From contig NZ_STGG01000010.1 of assembly GCF_005222695.1 (NCBI RefSeq), positions 124,001 through 188,000 on the forward strand: a stretch of DNA of 64,000 nucleotides, read 5' to 3'. The notes beneath the pieces were generated by a model. The model ran no database searches, was not told the origin of the DNA, and saw only the letters and a program-made list of their open reading frames with translations. The translations under genes and the position numbers were made by a program. Each line of letters begins with the position of its first letter. Position 1 is the stretch's first letter. This DNA is from Massilia sp. HP4. Its GTDB lineage: Bacteria > Pseudomonadota > Gammaproteobacteria > Burkholderiales > Burkholderiaceae_D. Positions 43,589-51,851 of the stretch are shown here, one piece after another.

Positions 43589-43730
43589 CGGCAACCGCGA
43601 GGTGGCGCGCGAGCTGGGCATCGCCGAAGAAACAGTCAAAGGCTATATGAGCAATGTGCTGCAGAAGCTCCAGGCCAGCGACCGCACGCATGCGGTGGTG
43701 ATCGCGCTGCGGCGCGGGATGCTGGACTGA
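43589..43730 (+). pseudogene. C-terminal fragment of a LuxR/NarL-type response regulator
   Basis: The last 45 residues of a LuxR-type HTH (NREVARELGIAEETVKGYMS, NVLQKLQASDRTHAVVIAL) end in a stop at 43730. The receiver and the first part of the HTH are missing; upstream bases belong to the opposite-strand winged-helix fragment. Homology starts right at the junction, marking a recombination or deletion scar. Confidence 0.7.
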
Positions 43731-43749
43731 GGGCGCAGGCCTGCCAGCG

Positions 43750-44391
43750 CTAGGTCGATACCGCGCCAAGCCCCGGCATGCCGGTCTGCGCGCACCAGCG
43801 TTCGAGATCCCAGCCGGCGCCGAGCAGCAGCATGCGGGTGCCAAGGTCGTCGAGACTGCCTGCCAACCGTCCGGGCGGCACCAGGCTCAGCTTGCGCCGA
43901 TCCAGGTTCGCATGCACCAGGCAATAGCGGCGCGCCAGCGACTTCCACAGCGCGTGCGCGCCGGGCGACTGGCGCGCGCCGCTGAGCAGGCAGTTGCCGC
44001 CATCGAGCCACCAGCGATAGATGGCGGTCGCGATGCCGGCGCGCCGGTAGGCTCTTCCGAACTTCGAATGCGGCGCGCGCGCATGGCGGTCGGTGCGCCG
44101 GTCGACCTCGACCAGCCGGTTGAATACCGTGTAGCCGGCCATGCGGCCGCGCACGGCGTCGATCGCATAGACATAGTGCTCGCCGTCGGCCACCCGATAG
44201 CGGAACGCAAAGCCGGGAACAACGATGCCCGCCGCCGCCATCCCGTACAGGCTGTCGCCGGGGCGCGCCATGCGCTGGTAGAGGGTGTCCAGGTCACGCT
44301 CGATGCCGTCGTCGCAATGGTCGACATCGATGCGCAGCGCGAGCGGCCGTGCGGCCGGGGCCAGGACGCTGGGCCAGGCCAGCGCGTTCAC
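43750..44391 (-). CDS. GNAT-like acyltransferase coupled to a hexapeptide-repeat protein
   Basis: 213 residues from a GTG start that overlaps the stop of the preceding gene by four bases (GTGA). FAFRYRVADGEHYVYAIDAV and AYRRAGIATAIYRWWLDGG followed by SPGAHALWKSLARRY fit a GNAT acetyltransferase core with the motif-A loop RAGIATAIY. The substrate is unknown. The overlap implies tight co-translation with the repeat protein, so a common function is likely. The large open frame continuing to 45345 is a shadow of that protein. Confidence 0.6.
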   Translation of the reverse strand: MNALAWPSVLAPAARPLALRIDVDHCDDGIERDLDTLYQRMARPGDSLYGMAAAGIVVPGFAFRYRVADGEHYVYAIDAVRGRMAGYTVFNRLVEVDRRTDRHARAPHSKFGRAYRRAGIATAIYRWWLDGGNCLLSGARQSPGAHALWKSLARRYCLVHANLDRRKLSLVPPGRLAGSLDDLGTRMLLLGAGWDLERWCAQTGMPGLGAVST

Positions 44392-45248
44392 GGCTGCTCC
44401 CAGTGCCCGCTGAACAGCCGCGCGGGGCGTTCGAACGCGCGCACCTGGGCGCACGCTGCCCAGCTGTCCTGGCGCACCGCCAGGCCGGCATACACGCCAT
44501 AGCCTTCGCCGGCCTCGATGCGCCGCGCCTGCAGGCTTTCGCCGGCCCGGATCGCGCCGGCGGCGCGCATGTCGCCGCCGGCGCGGATGCCCCATTGCGC
44601 CTCCAGGTGGTCGCGGCAGGCGATGTCGCCCCCAGCCTCGATGCCGTGGCCGGCGCGGATCGCCGCCTCGCCCGCGATGTCCTGGCCAGCGCGCAGGCCG
44701 TGGCCGCAGCGCGCGTCGGCGCCGAACGCGACGCCATGCCCGGCGATGCAGTTGCCGTCGATGACGCCCGCCGCGCCGCCTGCGATGTCCCAGCCGGCGC
44801 GCACATTGCCGGCCACGCGCAGCGCCCCGGCGACCGCGATATTCCATTGCGCGCCAACGTCGCCGCCCGCCGTCAGGTCGGCGCCGCAGCGGATCGCGCC
44901 GCCGGCGCGTATCTCGCCGCCGCTCGACAGCTTCTGTCCGCTGCGGATGCCGCCGCCGGCGCGGATGCTGCCGCCGGCCACCAGCACGGTGTCGATCTCG
45001 ATGCCGTCGCGTACCCGCAGCGAGCCGGCGAACACGATAGCTTCGGCATCGACCGCGTCGACCTCGAGCACCGCATCGCTTGGCCCGAACTGCTCCAGCA
45101 ACCAGCAGGCGTCGCCGATGCGCCCGGCCCGCACCAGCGCATCGAGCAGCGGCTGGTAATCGGCGCCCGCCTGATGGTGCTTGAGAAACCAGCGAAAGCC
45201 GTCGGCGCAGGGTCGCTTGGTCTTGATGAATTTCTTGTTCAGGTCCAT
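44388..45248 (-). CDS. Hexapeptide-repeat (predicted left-handed beta-helix) protein of unknown function
   Basis: 286 residues. The N-terminal 60 form a folded-looking unit (KFIKTKRPCADGFRWFLKHH, DACWLLEQFGPSD). From about residue 88 to 272 there are some 31 uninterrupted hexads of the form x-(I/L/V)-R-A-G-(G/x), such as SIRAGG, GIRSGQ, EIRAGG, NVRAGW and GIEAGG. Period six with a small aliphatic at position 2 is the mark of a left-handed parallel beta-helix, giving about ten coils. Bactofilins and acyltransferases share such folds, but this sequence matches neither clearly. It is coupled to a GNAT-like gene. Confidence 0.8.
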   Translation of the reverse strand: MDLNKKFIKTKRPCADGFRWFLKHHQAGADYQPLLDALVRAGRIGDACWLLEQFGPSDAVLEVDAVDAEAIVFAGSLRVRDGIEIDTVLVAGGSIRAGGGIRSGQKLSSGGEIRAGGAIRCGADLTAGGDVGAQWNIAVAGALRVAGNVRAGWDIAGGAAGVIDGNCIAGHGVAFGADARCGHGLRAGQDIAGEAAIRAGHGIEAGGDIACRDHLEAQWGIRAGGDMRAAGAIRAGESLQARRIEAGEGYGVYAGLAVRQDSWAACAQVRAFERPARLFSGHWEQP

Positions 45249-45318
45249 GGCAAAAACGAGTGGAAGAATGGGCTTGTGCCCCCGGGCCGGCTACCGGCCA
45301 GCGAGCGGGCGGCGGCAG

Positions 45319-45324
45319 TATAAT
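45319..45324 (+). promoter_or_regulatory. -10-like TATAAT before the MASE1 kinase gene
   Basis: A perfect TATAAT 125 bp upstream of the kinase ATG in a GC-rich region. No good -35 lies 17 bases upstream, so it may be activator-dependent. A GGCCGGCTACCGGCC dyad lies about 20 bp upstream. Confidence 0.35.
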
Positions 45325-45448
45325 GAGCGGCATGGGCGCACACATCAGGGCCGCCCCTAAGGGTTTCTCTTATGGACCAGGCGCGGCAAACGGTGCAGGA
45401 TGGCGCTCTTTCATCCTGCCGACGGCCCCTACGCCGGGAAAGCACACC

Positions 45449-47041
45449 ATGATCGACTTGCGTGCCGCACGGGCTGCCTGGCTCGGCGGCGCTTTTGCCA
45501 TCGCCTACATCGTCCTCGACATGCTCAGTGGCCCCGAGGCGCGCTACCAGGCCATGGCGCCGGTGTGGCATCCAGCCGCCGGCCTGGCCCTCTACCTGGT
45601 GCTGGCCGCCGGCTACAAGGGCGTGCCGTTGCTGGTCGCCGCCGTGCTGGTCGCCGCCGCCATCACCCCGGCCCTGCCGGCCCGGCCCCTGCTGTCGCTC
45701 GCGGTCGGCCTGCTGCCGGTGCCGATGTACCTGGCGGTGGGCGCCGTCATGCGGCGCCACCTGGCGGGCCACGCCTTCTTTGCGAGCCATCGCGGCCTGC
45801 TGGCGTGGGCCGGCCTCGTCACCCTCGGCAGCCTGCTCAGCGCCAGTGCCTATGCGCTGATGCTGCTGGGCGCCGATGCCTTCGCCGGCCGCGCATGGTT
45901 CCAGCTGGTGACGCGCTACACGATCGCCGAGACGGCGGGCATGCTGGTGATCGTGCCTGCCCTGCACTACCTGCTCGACGCCGGGCTGCGCGCCGACGTC
46001 GTGGGCCGCATCGCCAGCTGGGAAACGCTGGCTTATGTCGCGCTGATCGCACTGGTGCTGGCGCTCGGGCTGCAGCGGCCGGCGCCCGAGTCGCTGATCT
46101 ACTACCTGCTGTTCCTGCCCCTGGCCTGGTCGGCCGCACGCCACGGCATGGCCGGCGCGGTCACGGCCGCCATCGTGCTCGAGGCGGGCGTGACCATCGC
46201 CGCCCTGCGCCCGATCGCCTACCCGGCGCAGATGCCGAACGTGCAGATGCTGGTGCTGACGCTGACCCTGTCCGGCTTCCTGATCGGGATCGCGGTCGAC
46301 GTCGCGCGCCGCGCCAGCCACGACCTGCGCCACTCGCTGCGCCTGGCCGCGGCCGGCGAGATGGCGGGGGCGGTCGCGCATGAACTGAACCAGCCGCTCA
46401 CGGCGCTGTCGATGTATGGCAGCGCCTGCGAGCGGCTGATGGCGCGCGGCGGCAACGAAGCACTGCTGCAGTCCACGATCAGGTCGATGGTGGCCGAATC
46501 GCAGCGCGCGTCCGACGTGCTCAAGCGCCTGCGCGATTTCTTCCGCACCGGGACCACGGCGCTGGAACCGCTGTCGCTGGCTGAACTCATCCACGGCGCC
46601 GTGACGCCGTTCGCGGCCCAGGCCAGCGCCCAGGGCATCGCCCTCGATGTCGCCCCTGCCCCACCGGCCGAGGTGCTGGGCGACCGCATCCAGCTCGAGA
46701 TCGTGCTGCGCAACCTGCTGTCGAACGCGATCCAGGCGCTGGCCCAGATGCCGGCAGGCGCCGAGCGCCGCATCGCGGTACGGGCCGGGGTCGATGGCGC
46801 CACGGTATGGATCCGGATCGCCGACAATGGCCCCGGCATCGACGACAAGATCCGGGCCCGCCTGTTCGAACCGTTCATCTCGCTCAAGTCGAGCGGCCTG
46901 GGACTGGGCCTGGCCATCAGCCGCGCCATCGTCGAGACCCACGGCGGCACGCTGGCGGTCGAACCGGGCCGCCATGCGATACTCAGGATCACCCTGCCCT
47001 TTCATGACGGCGCGGACGAAGGACCAGGCCATGCACAGTGA
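45449..47041 (+). CDS. Membrane sensor histidine kinase with MASE1-type sensor
   Basis: 530 residues. The first 290 hold eight or more spans in a MASE1-like arrangement (WHPAAGLALYLVLAAG near the start). HisKA follows with GEMAGAVAHELNQPLTALSMY (His near 310) and a FixL/DctB-type ATPase domain with LSNAIQAL, DNGPGID and SSGLGLGLAIS. ATG 45449 begins the hydrophobic region; the frame is open earlier, but that part lacks similarity. It overlaps the FixJ-type regulator gene by 11 nt. Confidence 0.9.
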   Translation: MIDLRAARAAWLGGAFAIAYIVLDMLSGPEARYQAMAPVWHPAAGLALYLVLAAGYKGVPLLVAAVLVAAAITPALPARPLLSLAVGLLPVPMYLAVGAVMRRHLAGHAFFASHRGLLAWAGLVTLGSLLSASAYALMLLGADAFAGRAWFQLVTRYTIAETAGMLVIVPALHYLLDAGLRADVVGRIASWETLAYVALIALVLALGLQRPAPESLIYYLLFLPLAWSAARHGMAGAVTAAIVLEAGVTIAALRPIAYPAQMPNVQMLVLTLTLSGFLIGIAVDVARRASHDLRHSLRLAAAGEMAGAVAHELNQPLTALSMYGSACERLMARGGNEALLQSTIRSMVAESQRASDVLKRLRDFFRTGTTALEPLSLAELIHGAVTPFAAQASAQGIALDVAPAPPAEVLGDRIQLEIVLRNLLSNAIQALAQMPAGAERRIAVRAGVDGATVWIRIADNGPGIDDKIRARLFEPFISLKSSGLGLGLAISRAIVETHGGTLAVEPGRHAILRITLPFHDGADEGPGHAQ

Positions 47042-47639
47042 ACAAACCGTCTTCATCGTCGACGACGATGCGGCCGTGCGCGACGCGCTCGGCCTTCTCC
47101 TGAGCCTGCACGGCTACCGCACCGCCTTCTTCGCCGACGCCGCGACCTTCCTGGCCGCCTGGAACGAGGAACTGCGCGGCTGCCTGCTGCTGGACATCCG
47201 CATGCCCGGCATGGACGGATTGGCCCTGCAAAAGAAGCTGGTGGAACTGGGCAGCCGGCTGCCGGTGCTGATCATCACCGGGCACGGCGACGTCGGCTCG
47301 GCACGCGAGGCGTTCCGCTCGCAGGCGGTGGATTTCCTGGAAAAGCCCCTGCAAGAGGCGCAACTGGTGCAAGCGGTCGAAGAGGCGCTGGCGCGCCAGC
47401 GCAGCGATACGCGCGTGCATGCGTCGCACGACTATGCACGGCGCGAGGCCAGCCTCACGCCACGCGAGCGCGAGGTGATGGCGCTGGTGGTCGACGGCCG
47501 CCACAACCGCGAGATCGCGGAACTGCTGGCGATCAGCGTGAGGACCGTCGAAGTACACAAGGCGCGCGTGATGGACAAGCTCGATGCCGGCTCGGTCGCC
47601 GATCTGGTGCGCCAGTATTTGCAGAACCACCCGCAGTAG
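47031..47639 (+). CDS. FixJ/NarL-type response regulator
   Basis: 202 residues. Receiver with Asp55 (LLLDIRMPGMDG), ITGHGDV and the FLEKP lysine, then a LuxR-type HTH (LTPREREVMALVVDGRHNREIAELLAIS in two parts). Paired with the upstream MASE1 kinase. Target genes are not evident; its stop lies 3 nt from the convergent Rnk gene. Confidence 0.93.
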   Translation: MHSEQTVFIVDDDAAVRDALGLLLSLHGYRTAFFADAATFLAAWNEELRGCLLLDIRMPGMDGLALQKKLVELGSRLPVLIITGHGDVGSAREAFRSQAVDFLEKPLQEAQLVQAVEEALARQRSDTRVHASHDYARREASLTPREREVMALVVDGRHNREIAELLAISVRTVEVHKARVMDKLDAGSVADLVRQYLQNHPQ

Positions 47640-47642
47640 GCC

Positions 47643-48026
47643 TCAGCCGACTTCCTTGATCGTGATCACCTGCGTGGCGCCATCCGGGCGCGGCCACTCG
47701 ATGCGCGCGCCGACGGACAGGCCGAGCAAGGCGCTGCCGACCGGGGCGAACACGGAAATCCGTCCCGGCTGGCCTTCGACCTCGTCAGGATAGACCAGCG
47801 TCAGTGTCAGGTCCTGGTTCGCCGGCTCGATCGCGAACCTGACGCTCGAACCCATGACGACGACGCCGGACGGCATGTCGCCGGGGGTGCGCACGTCGGC
47901 CCGGTCCAGCTCATCGGCAAGCCTTTGCAGGCGCTCGGCATCCACGGCCGACAGTGCGTCGAGGCAGGCCGTGATGCGCGCGAAGTCGATGTTCGATACG
48001 TAGATGCGGGGAAGTTCTTTCGTCAT
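47643..48026 (-). CDS. rnk: Nucleoside diphosphate kinase regulator, GreA-like (Rnk)
   Basis: RNA-polymerase secondary-channel binding protein of the GreA/GreB C-terminal family, 127 residues (E. coli Rnk 136). PRIYVSNIDFARI, VVMGSSVRF, TLVYPDEVEG and ISVFAPVGSALLG are typical. Start 48026 gives the classical length. The frame, however, stays open to an ATG at 48278 with a near-perfect AGGAGG, which would add 84 residues including one membrane span. Which start is used cannot be settled by reading. Confidence 0.88.
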   Translation of the reverse strand: MTKELPRIYVSNIDFARITACLDALSAVDAERLQRLADELDRADVRTPGDMPSGVVVMGSSVRFAIEPANQDLTLTLVYPDEVEGQPGRISVFAPVGSALLGLSVGARIEWPRPDGATQVITIKEVG

Positions 48027-48278
48027 TGTGTTCCTGGTCTGTAGTGTATGAACGGACGCCGGCGCCGCCGTCTGGCGGCCCAGCGCGAACTGCGCTGCCG
48101 CCAGCACCGCCACGCCCGACAGCATTGCGCCGAGCACGCAGCGCCGCCAGCGGGCGCTACGTATCGGGGCCAGCTTGCCCAGCCGCCGCTTGCCCCGGTC
48201 GGCGAGCCGCGCCCGGGCCTGGCGTGCCGGGTCATGGACCTGCCCGCCATCGCGATAAAACCTGGTTCGATCGACCAT
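48027..48278 (-). other. In-frame N-terminal extension of Rnk with a strong start site and membrane span
   Basis: ATG 48278 follows AGGAGG six bases earlier. The 84 extra residues are basic (DPARQARARLADRGKRRLGK) and hold one hydrophobic span (VLGAMLSGVAVLAAAQFAL) before joining Rnk with no stop. Either a membrane-anchored Rnk form or a small gene that lost its stop. Confidence 0.45.
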
Positions 48279-48645
48279 TCTTGCCTCCTGTTTGAGATAC
48301 CTGGAAAGGCGGCGCCGCGCCCGCTGGCGCGGCACCGGTGCGCATCAGGTTGCTCGGCGGGCATCGGCTTGGCGGAACGACCCGCCAGGCATGCGCCCGC
48401 CGAGCTCAACAGAGCCGGGCGCGGCCTCCATGCAGGAAAGGCCGAGAGAACCTGTCTATCGGAGAAGGCAACATTGGGTGAGTCATTCCATGGAAGCGAA
48501 CCGGGCGGTGCCGATGGCACCAACAGGCTTTTACTGTCGGGCCCGGAACGGGGCATGATGGCGCCCGTCGGCCCATTGTCGCAAAGGGACTGGACCTCCG
48601 CATCAGTGAAACACGTAGGTGTGTCACGGTAGACCAGGCACAGGA
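48279..48645. other. Gene-free stretch of 367 bp
   Basis: Lies upstream of the Rnk region and downstream of the broken receptor gene. Short frames on both strands lack ribosome sites and family similarity. I see no convincing RNA gene or terminator; the Rnk promoter is presumably near its left end. Confidence 0.4.
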
Positions 48646-50778
48646 TCAGAACTTGTGCTCGTACTGAAGGCGCCAGCCGAGATAGCCTTCGGTGAACATG
48701 CGGCTTTCGAGTACGCTGGCCGGATCGGCATAGGCATTCGCCCGCTCGCCATCGTTCTTGAGGACGTTGAAAAGCGAGAATCGCAGCCGCCGTCTGGCGT
48801 CGATCCTGTAGAGCGCATACGCCTGCAGATCGCGTTTTTGCGACACGAAGCTGGATTCTTCACGTCACAACCGGGTCCAGCCGCCCGCCACCATCGACAG
48901 GCTTGCGCCGACCGTCATATTGCCGCGCTTGTAGTCTGCGCCGAGATTGGCCGACCATTCCGGCTGGCGATCGAGACGGTTATCCGGCCCGGGAACCGCA
49001 TCGACTTGCGACCAGTTGCGCGCGAGATTGGCGCGCAGCTGGATCGCCGGCGCCGCAGAGAGTAGTGCGGTGATCGGGAACTTCGTTTCAAGCTCGAGCG
49101 AGCGCACGGTCGCCTTGCCGGAATTGACCGGATAGGCGAGCCAGCGTTCGCCGTCATACCTGATCGCATTCCTGATCAAGCCATCGACCTTGCGCTCGCC
49201 GACGCTGACAGATGCCATCGCATTATTCGTCCAGTAATGCTCGAATGCCGCGTCGATGCCGGTGGCAAGTTCGGGTTCCAGTTGCGGGTTGCCGCTCTGG
49301 TCCGGCGATACGGCAAAATTGTACGAGGTGTAGAAATGCCGTGGAATCAGCTGCCGCAATTCCGGGGCTTTATAGGTCCGCGTCACGGCGAGCCGGATCT
49401 GGTCGTTTTTACTGCCCGGGATTTTCCATAAGGTCTGGATCAAGGGACTCAATACGCTGGAGCGGCGCTTGAAGCCTTCGGCATCGCCACCGGTCCGCGT
49501 TTCCAGCCCTTCCCAGCGCATGCCCAGGTAGATGGACCAGCCGGGCGCGATATCCCACTCATCCTGCACGTACAGGGCCAGCCGGGTTATCCTGGCGCGA
49601 TAGGTATTGTTGAAGTTGATCGGGGCGGATCCGGTCGACGCAACGGCTTCGCGCTGGACCTCGTTTTCACGGTAATCACTGTAACCGGCGTCCCAGCCGA
49701 CAGCGATGGCGTGGCGCGTGGCCCAGGCCGCCGATACTTTTCCGGTCCACGAACCGCCCTTGTCGTCGACGCCGGTTTCATAACGACGGTCGAGCGCGGC
49801 GGACGACGCGCCGTCCAGGCCCAACCGGGACATGCCCCGGTCCGAACCGGAGCGATAAAGCCCCAGCCTGGTGTCGAGCTTGCCCTCCTCGCCCAGGTTC
49901 CTGGCCCAGCTCAGGTCGGATCGGATATTTTCGTTCTTTCCATCGTAATCCAGCAGCAGTAACGGATAAGGATAACGGGGGCCGGATTCGACGACGGTCG
50001 CCTGCTCGCTGGTACCTGCCGACCGCGCTGCATTGACGAAGGTTTGCCACGCAAACTTGTCACCTTCCCCGGATTCCCATTGGAGACGCGAATTCGCATT
50101 CAGGCTCGTGAATCGGTTGGCGTTCCGGCTGTCGGTGGCGCGCAGATGGTCCGGGCTTTCATCGAAACGGCGCTCCTGCACCCGCTCGTGCATGCCCTGG
50201 CCATTGTCGCTGTGATTGAGGGTCGCCCCGACGGTATAAGCATATTTTTCAAGCCTGTCGGACGCATTTACCGTCAAGGCGGGATAGCGTGCGCTGGCCG
50301 CGCCGCCGACACCGGCAATGATCTCGCGGGTCGCTCTCGATGCGCTTCTCTTGAGGATGATGTTAATCGTCCCTGCAATGCCCTGCGTGCTCAATTCGGC
50401 CGTTGCCGCGCGCATGATCTCGATCCTGGCAATCGACTCCGGCGCCAGCGTGTCCAATGAAAATCCGGCGGGCGGCCGATCGCCGTTGACCAGCACCTGG
50501 GTATAGCCGCCACCCAGGCCCCGCATCCGTATGTCATTGTTCGCGACCGTCACGCCGGGCTGGCGCTTCAATACGTCGAGTATGCTCCGGTCCCCATATT
50601 TATCGAGGTCGTCGCGGTCCACGACTATGCGCGTCGTGGCTTCGTTGCGGCGTTCCGAATCGGCGCTCCCGCGGACCGCAACCTTTGCCATTTGATCGGT
50701 CGGCGCATCTTCTTGTTTCGCATGCGCCGGGAACGCCGACAGAATACCCAGGGAAAAAACCACATTTCGACATCTCAT
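48646..50778 (-). pseudogene. TonB-dependent outer-membrane receptor interrupted by an in-frame TGA
   Basis: Signal peptide (NVVFSLGILSAFPAHA), plug domain with SILDVLKRQPGVTV, IRMRGLGGGYTQVLVNG and AELSTQGIAGTINIILKR, then a beta-barrel. The frame stops at TGA 48867-48865, but the same frame continues without shift (REESSFVSQKRDLQAYALY) to a proper barrel end, GWRLQYEHKF, at 48646. So about 72 C-terminal residues, including the BAM signal, are cut off. The stop context is TGAC, the leakiest, so readthrough is conceivable. Substrate (siderophore, haem or sugar) unknown. ATG 50778 is preferred over GTG 50781. Confidence 0.85.
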
Positions 50779-50815
50779 CACACGACACCTCGCTTATCTC
50801 TCCGAAGTAGACTAT

Positions 50816-50829
50816 TTGATCTAGATCAT
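50816..50829. promoter_or_regulatory. FNR/ANR-like box upstream of the TonB receptor
   Basis: TTGATCTAGATCAT matches the FNR consensus TTGAT-N4-ATCAA at nine of ten positions and contains the perfect palindrome TGATCTAGATCA. It lies 38-51 bases before the receptor start. Oxygen-dependent control is inferred; the site could also belong to another dyad-binding regulator. Confidence 0.4.
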
Positions 50830-50899
50830 ATTGTCTACGGATTTCCGTGAGTGGCCGCGTTTCATGCTCAGCGCATGCGGCTTGCGAGAGTCGGAAAAG

Positions 50900-50925
50900 A
50901 AAAAGCCACCTTGCGGTGGCTTTTT
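50900..50925 (-). terminator. Rho-independent terminator after tRNA-Ser
   Basis: AAAAGCCACC-TTGC-GGTGGCTTTT hairpin with A and T runs on both sides, so it can act on both strands. On the minus strand it follows the tRNA 3' end by about 10 bases with TTTTTCTTTT after the stem. Confidence 0.85.
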
Positions 50926-50935
50926 CCATGCTACT

Positions 50936-51025
<90 letters not shown>

Positions 51026-51111
51026 TGAATCGGTGCTGCGTGGTCGCGTAAGCGAGGCCGCATTATAGCGGAGGCCTGGCGAAAACTGCAAGGCATGCGC
51101 CGTAACTAGTT

Positions 51112-51840
51112 TCAGACGCCCGCAGGCGGGCCGTCCAGGCGCATGCTCCAGTCCTCGATCTGTCCGCTGGCCAGGCGCCGCTCGAAGGTCGTGCGCCAGC
51201 GCTGCGCCAGCGGCGCCAGCTTCGAGGCCGCCAGCCATTCGTCGCGCAGGCCCGGCGCCAGGGGCTGGTCCGGGAACATGGCCGCGATCGCCCGCGCCAG
51301 CGGCCAGTCCGGGCACGGCCGGTCGACCAGCTCGAACACATCGCCCGCGGCCAGCCAGCCTTCGCGCAGCACGCGGTAATACCAACCCGTGTACCCGCTG
51401 GCCTGCAGCGCCAGCGCCGCATCAGGCCGTCCGAAGCGCAGGTTCACGCGAAAGCACGGCTGCCGCCCCTGCGACACCTGCACCAGCGTCGCGCCGACCC
51501 GGAACACGTCGCCCACATGCACCTCGCGCTCGCTCATGCCAAGCGTCGACACGTTTTCGCCGAAAGCGCCGGCGACATAAGGCACGGCGCTGTCGGGATA
51601 CAGCTCGCGCCAGTACGGATAATGTTCGGCGGCGTAGTGGTGCAGCGCCTTCTCGGGGCCGCCGTGGTAGACGCGGTCGCCCTGCTCGTCGCCCTCGAGG
51701 CCAGCGAGCCCCAGCCACAGCGCGCCCTGGCGCGCCTCCTTGCCGATGCCGCTCAGGACTTCGGGGGCGCCGGGCGCGCCGATCGCGCGCGCGCGACCGG
51801 TCAGCAGCGCCGCGACCGGGCGCACATGGAATGCATCCAT
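51112..51840 (-). CDS. MOSC-domain protein (YiiM-like)
   Basis: 242 residues. MOSC domains bind molybdenum cofactor sulfur through a cysteine; here the QGRQPCFRVNLRFGR segment holds the conserved cysteine, with GDEQGDRVYHGGPEKALHHY and GAFGENVSTLG as typical blocks. YiiM-type proteins reduce N-hydroxylated compounds using molybdenum cofactor. It lies just left of the MarR gene on the same strand (11 nt), so it is probably in the MarR operon. Confidence 0.9.
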   Translation of the reverse strand: MDAFHVRPVAALLTGRARAIGAPGAPEVLSGIGKEARQGALWLGLAGLEGDEQGDRVYHGGPEKALHHYAAEHYPYWRELYPDSAVPYVAGAFGENVSTLGMSEREVHVGDVFRVGATLVQVSQGRQPCFRVNLRFGRPDAALALQASGYTGWYYRVLREGWLAAGDVFELVDRPCPDWPLARAIAAMFPDQPLAPGLRDEWLAASKLAPLAQRWRTTFERRLASGQIEDWSMRLDGPPAGV

Positions 51841-51851
51841 ATATGTCCTCG

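Noticed and set aside
43476..43730. An intact LuxR-type regulator on the plus strand
   Set aside because: Only the last 45 residues match; the preceding residues are antisense to the winged-helix fragment.
44392..45345. Upstream extension of the GNAT-like frame over the repeat protein
   Set aside because: Arg/Gly/Arg-rich frameshadow of the hexapeptide-repeat gene; the GTG at 44391 explains the true start.
48865..48867. Selenocysteine at the in-frame TGA of the TonB receptor, given selD in the window
   Set aside because: TonB receptors are not known selenoproteins, no SECIS-like hairpin is evident just after the TGA, and selA/selB are not in the window. A nonsense mutation is simpler.
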